Assembly (NCBI GenBank): GCA_903922745.1
Contig: CAIXVA010000028.1
Coordinates: forward strand, 1-5,918
Source: an uncultured Actinomycetes bacterium
Lineage (GTDB): Bacteria > Actinomycetota > Actinomycetes > Nanopelagicales > Nanopelagicaceae
Reading direction: 5' to 3'
DNA: 5,918 nt
Shown piece by piece: positions 1 to 5,753 of this stretch; the stretch's first letter is position 1; every line of letters begins with the position of its first letter. The notes under the pieces are model-generated. The model was not told the origin of the DNA, searched no databases, and was given only the letters and a program-made list of their open reading frames with translations. A program made the translations under genes and the position numbers.

Positions 1-330
1 ATCACCGCTGAGCAATCTATTGAAGAGACCTTCCCACTTCCAGAATCACTTGTTGGCAGCGGCGAACTCTTCATGCTCAAAGTCGTTGGTGAATCAATGA
101 TTAACGCAGCTATCTGCGATGGAGATTACGTAGTTATCCGCTCTCAAAAGGATTGCAATAACGGCGAGATCGTCGCAGCAATGATTGATGGCGAAGCAAC
201 AGTGAAAACCTTCTCCCGCAAGAACGGCCACATCTGGCTACTTCCTGCCAATGATGACTTTGCACCTATCGACGGTGACAACTGCGAGATCCTCGGCAAA
301 GTAACTGCCGTACTTCGCTCTGTTCGCTAG
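1..330 (+). CDS. lexA: LexA repressor, C-terminal autoprotease domain (5' partial)
   Basis: The frame is open from the first base to TAG at 328-330, giving 109 residues without a start, so the N-terminal winged-helix DNA-binding domain lies upstream of the window. This is the S24 self-cleaving domain of LexA, the SOS repressor that cuts itself when RecA is active on single-stranded DNA. The catalytic serine is in VVGESM (codon 94-96) and the catalytic lysine in EATVKTF (codon 205-207). They are 37 residues apart, the same spacing as Ser119 and Lys156 of E. coli LexA. By that numbering the window opens just after the Ala-Gly cleavage site. The stretch [17 protein letters not shown] and the ending [12 protein letters not shown] are typical of actinobacterial LexA. 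UmuD shares this fold but fits less well. The stop overlaps that of the convergent protease gene, leaving no room for a terminator between them. Confidence 0.93.
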   Translation: MTAEQSIEETFPLPESLVGSGELFMLKVVGESMINAAICDGDYVVIRSQKDCNNGEIVAAMIDGEATVKTFSRKNGHIWLLPANDDFAPIDGDNCEILGKVTAVLRSVR

Positions 331-1943
331 TTCTTTGTAATCTGGATTGTGTCGTTATCGCCAGACTTAGTTAGTTTCACAGTGACGTTTTCGAAGGTGA
401 AGCTTTCGCCTTCGTATAGGAAATAGTTCTTTGAAAACAATGGAACTACTCCGTAATCCTGGCCTTCCACGCTGTACCACTGCATCATGTAACCGCCGTG
501 ATTCACATTGAATTCAATGTTATTTGCAGCTCTTGTGTACTTAGTGCCTTTGAAATCATCGGTTCCATTGCCTTCACCTGTGCGGTCTGTGTTGTAGCGT
601 GTATCGACAATGTAAGCCGTTACACCATAGGTGCCGCTCGAGAACTTGCCCCACTTGTCTTTTCTATGGGATTCAATAATCAAAGTTCTTGAAGGAGCGA
701 GATTGATCATTGCTGCGTGAACGCCTTCTTGCTCCCGTTCCATCGGAACTAAAGTCACTTCCGAAGTTGTCAGGGTCGCCAGATTTGTGCACCAAAGATC
801 CTCTGGGTTCGCCCAATCTAGTGTCATTGCATCCCAGGACAATAAACTCTGGCCTGGCCCGGGAGTACCAGTTGAGATGTTCAAAACACCTGGATTAGCA
901 GGGGCATGCTGAGCAATTCCCCACGCATGTAAGAGTTCGTGTGTTAACCAGAACCAAAGTTCTTGTCTTTGATTAACTAAAGTTTGACCTGTTGCATAAA
1001 TCCCAATGGTAAGAAGACCTTTGTTTGTCATTACAGAAGCTGATCGCGTTGATTCTGTTGGAAATGGTTGAATGCCAGTTGGAAAGATAAGGAAAACCGC
1101 ATCTATTCCAGTGTAATCAAAGACATTTTCTGAATCTTTTAGCAGCATTTCAAAGGCAACCGCATTTTTCTCATTTGCGTGACCTAGATAATCTGAATAT
1201 GCACTAGAAGGTTTAGAGGCACGTATCCATTTCTCAGTCGTTTCAACTTGAACGCTACGTTTTCCATTGGAATACCACTTCACCCATTCTTTGAATTTGA
1301 CCATATCCTGTGCATAAACGGATGTCGGATTTCCAGTTCCGGGAAAGTCTGAAAAATCGAAAGGGATAAACAGGACACGAAAATTGCCTGTTCTTTTAAG
1401 TGGACTCCATGTAATTGGATAAGCAATTGCTTCAGGAGAAACCTTTGTTGTTCGCTGATCGGCAACTCGGCAGGTTGTAAATGGAAGCGGTGAAGTTTGC
1501 GCCGCTAGATCGCTGATCGAATTAGACAGCTGGAAGTATTTCTTCTGATTATTAGCGACATCGCGACATTCTAGATATCCCTGCGCATTATTTATGGAGT
1601 TGCCTACTGTCGAACACGGATCACCTGCTACTAACGGTTTTGGCTCAGGAGTCTTACTTGGCGTAGGTGTTGCTGTTGCTGTTGGAGTTGGCTTAGGTGT
1701 TGCTGTTGCTGTTGCTGTTGGAGTTGGCGAAGCCGAAGGCTTTGGTGAAGCAAGCGTTACGCCCTTATCCCACACTAGTTTCTTGCCACTTTTCACACAG
1801 GTGTACTTCTTTCCACCTGCTGTAATTGTTTGTCCAGCGCTCTTACAAGCACTACCTACCTTTGGAGCAGTAGCTGCTTGGGCAATAGAGGCGACTAAGA
1901 CCAAGGAAATCAGCACAGGAAACAAGCGCCTCACTTTTCTCAT
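327..1943 (-). CDS. Secreted M6-like zinc metalloprotease with duplicated N-terminal Cys module and P/T/A linker
   Basis: The 538-aa product starts with a Sec signal peptide (basic MRKVRR, then a hydrophobic stretch, likely cut near AQA-A at residues 21-24). Residues 28-61 form a small module with C33 and C49, ending GKKLVWDKG. Residues 65-103 are a Pro/Thr/Ala/Ser/Lys linker. Residues 105-139 look like a second copy of the module, with C110 and C126. The remaining ~390 residues resemble M6-type (immune inhibitor A-like) peptidases: [28 protein letters not shown], a zinc motif [12 protein letters not shown] (H335, E336, H339, G342), then SWDAMTLDW and GVTAYIVDT. The usual third ligand position (residue 345) is Gln, with His at 346. 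It probably cleaves proteins outside the cell; the substrate is unknown. It lies 59 nt downstream of the Rieske gene on the same strand and may be cotranscribed. AAGG lies 7 nt before the ATG. The fold assignment is by motif only. Confidence 0.85.
   Translation of the reverse strand: MRKVRRLFPVLISLVLVASIAQAATAPKVGSACKSAGQTITAGGKKYTCVKSGKKLVWDKGVTLASPKPSASPTPTATATATPKPTPTATATPTPSKTPEPKPLVAGDPCSTVGNSINNAQGYLECRDVANNQKKYFQLSNSISDLAAQTSPLPFTTCRVADQRTTKVSPEAIAYPITWSPLKRTGNFRVLFIPFDFSDFPGTGNPTSVYAQDMVKFKEWVKWYSNGKRSVQVETTEKWIRASKPSSAYSDYLGHANEKNAVAFEMLLKDSENVFDYTGIDAVFLIFPTGIQPFPTESTRSASVMTNKGLLTIGIYATGQTLVNQRQELWFWLTHELLHAWGIAQHAPANPGVLNISTGTPGPGQSLLSWDAMTLDWANPEDLWCTNLATLTTSEVTLVPMEREQEGVHAAMINLAPSRTLIIESHRKDKWGKFSSGTYGVTAYIVDTRYNTDRTGEGNGTDDFKGTKYTRAANNIEFNVNHGGYMMQWYSVEGQDYGVVPLFSKNYFLYEGESFTFENVTVKLTKSGDNDTIQITKN
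1664..1728. repeat. Imperfect tandem repeat coding for the protease P/T/A linker
   Basis: A 29-nt unit at 1664-1692 is followed by a 35-nt copy at 1694-1728. They differ by one extra GTTGCT hexamer (Thr-Ala or Ala-Thr codons on the minus strand). The hexamer itself is tandemly repeated inside each copy. All length changes are multiples of three, so the frame is kept. The repeat encodes the flexible linker between the two Cys modules and is likely prone to slippage. Confidence 0.8.
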
Positions 1944-1949
1944 TCCAAA

Positions 1950-1955
1950 ACCTTA
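1950..1955 (-). promoter_or_regulatory. Possible -10 box or ribosome binding site of the protease gene
   Basis: On the minus strand TAAGGT lies exactly 6 nt before the ATG at 1943. It fits the TAnnnT leaderless -10 pattern seen at other genes here, but it also contains AAGG, a Shine-Dalgarno-like core 7 nt before the start. The gene could be read from the Rieske transcript using the AAGG, from its own promoter, or both. The sequence cannot decide. Confidence 0.3.
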
Positions 1956-1984
1956 TTTAATTGCAATACCAAAAACAATCATTT

Positions 1985-2003
1985 GACCAAGCAATCTTTG
2001 GTC
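1985..2003 (-). terminator. Weak hairpin after the Rieske gene, possible attenuator or terminator
   Basis: GACCAA and TTGGTC form a 6-bp inverted repeat around a 7-nt loop, starting at the last base of the Rieske stop codon. About 8 nt later the minus strand has a run of five T (TTGTTTTTGG). The stem is short and not GC-rich, so it would at most reduce read-through into the protease gene. Confidence 0.3.
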
Positions 2004-2698
2004 TACGGCTTGATGTAGATCGCACCATCAGCTTCGCTCGCTTTGTACATCTCAAGCGGATCATTCGCTGGTCCCCCGGTTGCTTTGCCGTTATAGGCAT
2101 CAAAGTAAGAGTTGTGGCATGGGCACCACAAATCATCTCGACTTGCCTGCACTATGCATCCTGCGTGTGTGCACACAGTGCTAAAACATTTAACAACACC
2201 GCCCTTACGGCTAAGTGCGTAATTTAATAACTCACCTTTTGTATTTCGCGCAGGGAACACTCCAAAATCGCCTTCTTTTAATTTGCTTGAAAAGGCAATG
2301 AATACGCCTAGTTCAGGGTGAGCAACAGCAACTGGTTCAGCGGTCTTCGTTGATGTAGCAGTGGGCGTTGGAGTTGGTGTTGCCGAAGCCGAAGGTGTTG
2401 AAGAAGCAGTTGAAGTTGGTGTTGCCGAAGCCGAAGGTGTTGTTGAAATTGATGGCGTTGCGGTAGCGCTAGCGGTTGCTACCGCAACCTTTGCTCCTTG
2501 CTTCCACACTAATTTTCCCTTTGAAGAAACCACTGTGTACACATACCCGCGCCACACAATCTTTTGCCCGACCTTTGCTGCCTTTAGCGTTGGTCCAGCA
2601 GCAACAGCCAGCGATGGGAAAAGAAGGAACAACGTCGACAACCCCAGGCCACCAACTAACTCGCGCCGGCGCATGACCTTGTGTATCCATCCATTCAT
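2003..2698 (-). CDS. Tat-exported Rieske [2Fe-2S] protein with N-terminal module and low-complexity linker
   Basis: The start is placed at ATG 2696-2698 (231 aa) because TACTTT lies exactly 6 nt upstream, as in other leaderless genes here. TTG at 2702-2704 and ATG at 2672-2674 are alternatives. The N-terminus has consecutive arginines (MRRREL, R10-R12) before a hydrophobic stretch ending AVA-A at about residue 33, a likely Tat signal, as expected for an exported iron-sulfur protein. Residues 42-68 (KVGQKIVW...GKLVWKQG) match the protease module but lack its cysteines. A Ser/Thr/Ala/Pro linker follows to about residue 120. The C-terminal domain has both Rieske boxes, CTHAGC (C176, H178, C181) and CPCHNSYFD (C192, C194, H195). 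By family rules C176, H178, C192 and H195 bind the cluster, and C181-C194 form the disulfide. It probably transfers electrons at the outer membrane face. No cytochrome b or oxidase partner gene is visible, so it need not be part of a bc complex. Confidence 0.92.
   Translation of the reverse strand: MNGWIHKVMRRRELVGGLGLSTLFLLFPSLAVAAGPTLKAAKVGQKIVWRGYVYTVVSSKGKLVWKQGAKVAVATASATATPSISTTPSASATPTSTASSTPSASATPTPTPTATSTKTAEPVAVAHPELGVFIAFSSKLKEGDFGVFPARNTKGELLNYALSRKGGVVKCFSTVCTHAGCIVQASRDDLWCPCHNSYFDAYNGKATGGPANDPLEMYKASEADGAIYIKP
2372..2442. repeat. Perfect 29-bp direct repeat in the Rieske linker
   Basis: The 29 bases at 2372-2400 recur exactly at 2414-2442, an offset of 42 bp (14 codons), so the repeat stays in frame. 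On the minus strand each copy encodes TPSASATPT. It looks like a recent in-frame duplication extending the flexible linker. Confidence 0.85.
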
Positions 2699-2704
2699 CA
2701 GCAA

Positions 2705-2710
2705 AAAGTA
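2705..2710 (-). promoter_or_regulatory. -10 box of the leaderless Rieske gene
   Basis: The minus strand reads TACTTT, then 6 nt, then ATG at 2698, which places transcription start at or next to the A of the start codon. No Shine-Dalgarno sequence lies at a useful distance and no clear -35 box was seen. This spacing is the main reason for choosing the ATG at 2698 over the other starts. Confidence 0.55.
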
Positions 2711-2806
2711 GTGCAGGCCAGTGACTATTTCCTTTTAAAACAAGTAGTTAACCCAACGCTCACCGAACATTCACCTAGTCCATGCATCTGCGACACCTTC
2801 GCACCG

Positions 2807-2812
2807 CAGTAT
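2807..2812 (+). promoter_or_regulatory. Possible -10 box of the 55-aa ORF
   Basis: CAGTAT is followed by 7 nt and the ATG at 2820. It resembles the TAGTAT box of the YHYH gene but has a weaker first base and is one base further away. There is no Shine-Dalgarno sequence, so expression would have to be leaderless. Confidence 0.3.
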
Positions 2813-2819
2813 TGCGCCC

Positions 2820-2987
2820 ATGGACAACAACCTCCTTAGCTTGATGATTACAAATCAACACTCCGTCGACCATCTCACCCAACTTGAAAATGAAGAGCGG
2901 GGCCGCTTTTCACAATCTCGTCGCAGTATCGAACGACATGATCTAGAGCTACAAGCGCGTATTTCAGAGAGTACTTTCTCTATTTAA
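2820..2987 (+). CDS. Small hypothetical protein, 55 aa
   Basis: ATG at 2820-2822 opens a 55-codon frame ending in TAA at 2985-2987, in a gap of about 370 bp that otherwise has no gene. The product begins MDNNLLSLMITNQ and is hydrophilic and charged in the middle (QLENEERGRFSQSRRSIERH), with alternating acidic and basic residues suited to one long helix. There is no signal peptide or membrane segment. The style recalls the short, Arg/Glu-rich uncharacterised proteins common in actinobacteria, but I do not recognise a family. Supporting context: a -10-like CAGTAT lies 7 nt before the ATG, and a strong hairpin terminator that can work in both directions begins 39 nt after the stop. It is divergent from the Rieske gene and convergent with the phosphoesterase gene. 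It could still be a chance ORF. Confidence 0.5.
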   Translation: MDNNLLSLMITNQHSVDHLTQLENEERGRFSQSRRSIERHDLELQARISESTFSI

Positions 2988-3025
2988 TGCTCCATGGTTT
3001 CTCCATTTGAGGGAATGGGAAAACA

Positions 3026-3062
3026 AAATAACCCCCACGGTCAGTGACCATGGGGGTTATTT
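3026..3062. terminator. Strong rho-independent terminator, likely bidirectional
   Basis: A 12-bp perfect outer stem (3026-3037 with 3051-3062, containing CCCCC/GGGGG) continues through one C-A mismatch into a 4-bp inner stem with a 3-nt loop. On the minus strand it starts 10 nt after the phosphoesterase stop and runs into TTATTTTGTTTT. On the + strand it ends GGTTATTTCTT, so it can also end transcription from the 55-aa ORF. Confidence 0.9.
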
Positions 3063-3072
3063 CTTGCTCTAA

Positions 3073-4176
3073 TTAAGGAGCTGGAACTGTGTGTACATCC
3101 AAGTTTTCCTTCACGATGTGAACCTTGAATGTCCATAGGTTCTCAGCGCGTGGATCAATGATGAGTTCAACCCAGTGGTTGAAGCCTGAACCAAATGTCT
3201 GAACGCGTGTGAAGTTCTCAACCATTGATCCCTTGTCCTTTTCGACAAGCTTTCCGGCTGTTTCATTCATTGGCATATCAACTTGGTACCAGTGCTCATC
3301 ACCGTTCTGAAGCAATACTGGCTTCTTGAACTTTAATGTGTTGGTTAGTAATGCTTGCTTAACTGCTGCAAATGCACCTGTGTTTTCGTTGTTAGGTACT
3401 GCTGCATCACGTGCATAGCCTTCCCAGTCCATGTTGGCCTGAACAACAACAATTACGCCAACTGATCCATCTGTTGCTGCCTTTGCAAAGCCCTTGTTGA
3501 TCCATGCAACGTTTGCTGCATCGCGAGCCTTGTACTCAACGTCATCACCATCTGTTGCCTTGTCGTTGTATGTCTTAAAGGCTGGTGTTGCAACTGCTGA
3601 GTTGTTTGCAGAACCTGGAACATGTGGGTAGATGTATGTAATTCCCTTGTAGCTAAACATTTGCATTTCTGGGTAAACAGCATCGTGTGATACTGAAATA
3701 CGTGAATTTCCATTACCCAAAGAGATGTATGAACCATCTGCCTTCTGGAAGAAGTTTGAACGAACTAGCTTTAGACGTGACATCACGTCATATCCGCCCT
3801 TTACTGCGCGATCGCAGTCAACCCATTCATTGTCGCCAACTGTGTAAAACACTGGCTTGTTGAACTTGTCGAAGAAGTTTGTCTTCAAGGCTGGGTATGC
3901 CTCGTCGGTGCACTTGTCACCCTTGCCGCTCATTGTGTCGCCATCAAATGAAACTAGGTCGACCTTAGCTGCATTGATTGCGTTGATGACGTTAGGTGTC
4001 TGTGTGACGCCCTTAGCGTCATATGGCATATCGCCGATGAGGGCGATGCTGTATTTGAATGCTTGACCAGCGTTTGCTTGTGTATTGACCGCTCCTGCGA
4101 CTGCAACAGCGAGAGATACAACTACAACGCTTGCGAAAATGCGCTTTACTGCCTGAGGTGTGAATGACTTTGTCAT
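3073..4176 (-). CDS. Secreted metallophosphoesterase-like protein with divergent metal motifs
   Basis: The 367-aa product has a long Sec-type signal (hydrophobic stretch about residues 13-30, likely cut after AQANA-like residues near 36). The mature part begins with strand IALIGDMPYD (D49), followed by VDLVSFDGDTMSGKGDKC (D78, D80), PVFYTVGDNEWVDC (D115, N116, E117) and, near the C-terminus, QNGDEHWYQVD (D293, E294, H295). These follow the order and spacing of the calcineurin-like phosphoesterase motifs GDxH, GDxx, GNHD/E and GHxH, but several of the usual histidines are replaced. I recall the GDNEWxDC form from other bacterial proteins annotated as metallophosphoesterases. It would act outside the membrane, perhaps releasing phosphate; the substrate is unknown and activity is not certain. 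The start is supported by AAGGA 7 nt upstream. It is transcribed alone and ends at a strong terminator. Confidence 0.82.
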   Translation of the reverse strand: MTKSFTPQAVKRIFASVVVVSLAVAVAGAVNTQANAGQAFKYSIALIGDMPYDAKGVTQTPNVINAINAAKVDLVSFDGDTMSGKGDKCTDEAYPALKTNFFDKFNKPVFYTVGDNEWVDCDRAVKGGYDVMSRLKLVRSNFFQKADGSYISLGNGNSRISVSHDAVYPEMQMFSYKGITYIYPHVPGSANNSAVATPAFKTYNDKATDGDDVEYKARDAANVAWINKGFAKAATDGSVGVIVVVQANMDWEGYARDAAVPNNENTGAFAAVKQALLTNTLKFKKPVLLQNGDEHWYQVDMPMNETAGKLVEKDKGSMVENFTRVQTFGSGFNHWVELIIDPRAENLWTFKVHIVKENLDVHTVPAP

Positions 4177-4183
4177 TCGCGCA

Positions 4184-4188
4184 TCCTT
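4184..4188 (-). promoter_or_regulatory. Shine-Dalgarno site of the phosphoesterase gene
   Basis: The minus strand reads AAGGA, then 7 nt, then the ATG at 4176. Unlike the leaderless genes nearby, this gene has a clear ribosome binding site and therefore a 5' leader. No convincing -10 box could be fixed upstream. Confidence 0.65.
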
Positions 4189-4243
4189 GATTTCATAAGT
4201 AATCAGATGACCACCAATGGATATCTATTTGACAAACACTAGG

Positions 4244-4249
4244 TAAACT
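4244..4249 (+). promoter_or_regulatory. -10 box of the leaderless DUF4287-DUF1801 gene
   Basis: TAAACT is followed by exactly 6 nt and the ATG at 4256, so the transcript should begin at the start codon. No Shine-Dalgarno sequence is present. A TTGACA at 4229-4234 lies only 9 nt upstream of this box, too close to be its -35 element. Confidence 0.55.
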
Positions 4250-4255
4250 TTAGAC

Positions 4256-4807
4256 ATGCCTAAAGATCCATCTCGCGAAGCCCATTTTCCCGCTATCGAA
4301 AAACGGTACGGCGAGAAGATGGCCTATTGGTTCAAGGTCATGGCAAAACTTGAAGGTAAGAAATACCCAGAACAAATTGCGCACTTGAAAGAGAACTACG
4401 GCTTTTCACAAGCCCATGCCAACGCACTTGTTATGTATTCCAGAGGCTCTGAATCCTCACAACGCTTTAGCACTCCAACAGAGTTTTATAAATCTGTCAC
4501 ACCACAGCAAGCAAAGACCATGAAGGCAATCTTTAAAGCGATCACTACAAAGTTTCCGCAGTTAGAACTTGTCATCGCCTGGAACCAACCCATGGTCAAA
4601 CTGGATAAGCACTACATCTTTGGTGCATCAGCATCAACTAAGCATGTGCTGATTGCCCCTTGGGATCAAACGGTTTTGAAAGAGTTTGCCCCTAAATTTA
4701 AAGAGGGCAACGCCTTAAAGAAAACAATTCAGTTGCCCAATGACTGGGAAGTCGATGCAAAGTTGATCCAGGCCGTCATTAAAGCCAGCCTTGCCAACCT
4801 GAAGTAA
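4256..4807 (+). CDS. DUF4287 - DUF1801 (YdhG-like) two-domain cytoplasmic protein
   Basis: The 183-aa product has no signal peptide or membrane segment. Residues about 8-61 match the DUF4287 pattern: HFPAIEKRYGEKMAYWF (10-26), then a helix ending YGFSQAHANALVMY (48-61). Residues about 76-182 resemble DUF1801/YdhG: a helical start (TPEQ-like TPQQAKTMKAIF), then LELVIAWNQPMVKL, a sheet region around HYIFGASASTKHVLIAPW, and the C-terminal pattern GNALKKTIQLPNDWEVDAKLIQAVIKASL-like. B. subtilis YdhG has been described as a frataxin-like iron chaperone, but most of the family is uncharacterised and I would not transfer that role. It is divergent from the phosphoesterase gene (79-bp gap) and followed 39 bp later by the YHYH gene, which has its own predicted promoter. 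The assignment is by remembered pattern, not by search. Confidence 0.8.
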   Translation: MPKDPSREAHFPAIEKRYGEKMAYWFKVMAKLEGKKYPEQIAHLKENYGFSQAHANALVMYSRGSESSQRFSTPTEFYKSVTPQQAKTMKAIFKAITTKFPQLELVIAWNQPMVKLDKHYIFGASASTKHVLIAPWDQTVLKEFAPKFKEGNALKKTIQLPNDWEVDAKLIQAVIKASLANLK

Positions 4808-4834
4808 ATAGAGCAAATTTTCAGATTGCCCAGT

Positions 4835-4840
4835 TAGTAT
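4835..4840 (+). promoter_or_regulatory. -10 box of the leaderless YHYH gene
   Basis: TAGTAT is followed by exactly 6 nt (CCCCGC) and the ATG at 4847. No purine-rich Shine-Dalgarno site lies before the start, so leaderless translation is likely. No -35 box is evident in the short gap after the upstream gene. Confidence 0.55.
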
Positions 4841-4846
4841 CCCCGC

Positions 4847-5734
4847 ATGAAAAAAATTCTACCTCTAGCCGTAATTGCTTCACTTATCGCGCTCTTCTTA
4901 ATGACCGATACTCAAAGCTGGGCAGAGACTGTTGCAACAAAATCCAAGGTCTGCCCAACTTCAGCATTTCCGGATCTTTCTAAATCAGCAGGTGCTGGTG
5001 CTAATTACGCAAAGCCCACAATTTCAGTTACCTGTAGCACGACAGAATTAAAAGTTAGCTCAAACGGAATGATCAGTTTTGCCTTTGAACAAAAGACTCC
5101 TAACGCTTTAACGGAGCAAAACTGGAATTGGTCTGTGCCGCTCAATCCAGTAAAGGCAAAGTCTGCAACAACTATTAAAAATGTTTTAGGCACACTTGGC
5201 TTTACCGTCAGCGGCCTGCCTATTTACGGCCCAACTGAAGGCCAACAACCTGCAGCACAAGCCTTTGGTGATCCTGTCTATAACAAAATCTTAGATACTT
5301 GCGGTGGTCACACCGGCCCTAGCCGCGAATATCACCACCATGCAATTACTTTGGCGCAACAATGCAATTTATCTAAGCAAACTATCTTGGGATATGCCCT
5401 AGATGGCTTCCCCATCTACACAACACTTGGTTGTGTAGATAAGAAGTGCACAAAGACTGCGACCATGAAATCTGGTTATGTTAAAACTGGAGATCCCACA
5501 ACTAACACATGGGATGCCTACACATACAAAGCATCAAAGGCCAGCACTACTTTAGATTCTTGTAATGGTCGCACTCAACCCGATGGAACATATGGATATC
5601 ACGTAACAACTGATTTTCCATACATCATTGGTTGCTTTGCCGGCACAGCAACTTTGCCTAAGGGTCGAGCAGCTGGTGCGATGCCACCAATGGGTGAACC
5701 AATGCCACCAAAGGGTGGACCTGCTAAGCCGTAA
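4847..5734 (+). CDS. Secreted YHYH-domain protein with Met/Pro-rich tail
   Basis: The 295-aa product begins with a Sec signal peptide (MKK, then a hydrophobic stretch, likely cut at SWA-E, residues 24-27). The mature part has the features of the YHYH domain family: CGGHTG (C152, H155), EYHHHAI (Y162-H165), GYALDGFPIY, SCNGRTQPDGTYGYHVT (C239, H252) and YIIGCFAG (C263). The family is found in secreted bacterial proteins and has no settled biochemical function; the clustered His and paired Cys suggest metal binding or disulfides. The signature YHYH near the C-terminal end reads YGYH here (residues 249-252), while the first site reads YHHH. The tail after residue 270 (MPPMGEPMPPKGGPAKP) is rich in Met, Pro and Gly and may be a flexible or metal-binding end. 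The ATG is supported by TAGTAT exactly 6 nt upstream. Confidence 0.85.
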   Translation: MKKILPLAVIASLIALFLMTDTQSWAETVATKSKVCPTSAFPDLSKSAGAGANYAKPTISVTCSTTELKVSSNGMISFAFEQKTPNALTEQNWNWSVPLNPVKAKSATTIKNVLGTLGFTVSGLPIYGPTEGQQPAAQAFGDPVYNKILDTCGGHTGPSREYHHHAITLAQQCNLSKQTILGYALDGFPIYTTLGCVDKKCTKTATMKSGYVKTGDPTTNTWDAYTYKASKASTTLDSCNGRTQPDGTYGYHVTTDFPYIIGCFAGTATLPKGRAAGAMPPMGEPMPPKGGPAKP

Positions 5735-5741
5735 TAAGTTC

Positions 5742-5747
5742 TAGACT
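5742..5747 (+). promoter_or_regulatory. -10 box of the 26-aa ORF
   Basis: TAGACT is followed by exactly 6 nt (GCACAC) and the ATG at 5754, the same arrangement as at 4244 and 4835. It sits in the 19-bp gap after the YHYH stop codon. Confidence 0.45.
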
Positions 5748-5753
5748 GCACAC

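Noticed and set aside
1594..1986. 130-codon + strand ORF rich in Val and Gly
   Set aside because: It is the antisense reading of the protease linker and signal peptide; the Val/Gly repeats arise from the complement of the Thr/Ala/Pro codons. The minus frame has clear domains and motifs.
2702..2704. TTG as start of the Rieske gene
   Set aside because: It adds only two residues, has no Shine-Dalgarno site, and lies within the 6-nt spacer between TACTTT and the ATG at 2698.
2361..2711. 116-codon + strand ORF rich in Val, Glu and Gly
   Set aside because: It is antisense to the Rieske linker, module and signal; the low-complexity repeat keeps all frames open.
4217..4228. Near-palindrome ATGGATATCTAT in the divergent promoter region
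   Set aside because: Only GATATC plus some flanking bases are symmetric; it is too short and imperfect to call an operator.
4229..4234. Perfect TTGACA as a -35 box
   Set aside because: It is only 9 nt from TAAACT. Pairing it with TAGACA at 4251-4256 gives a 16-nt spacer but would start transcription inside the gene, so TAAACT alone is preferred.
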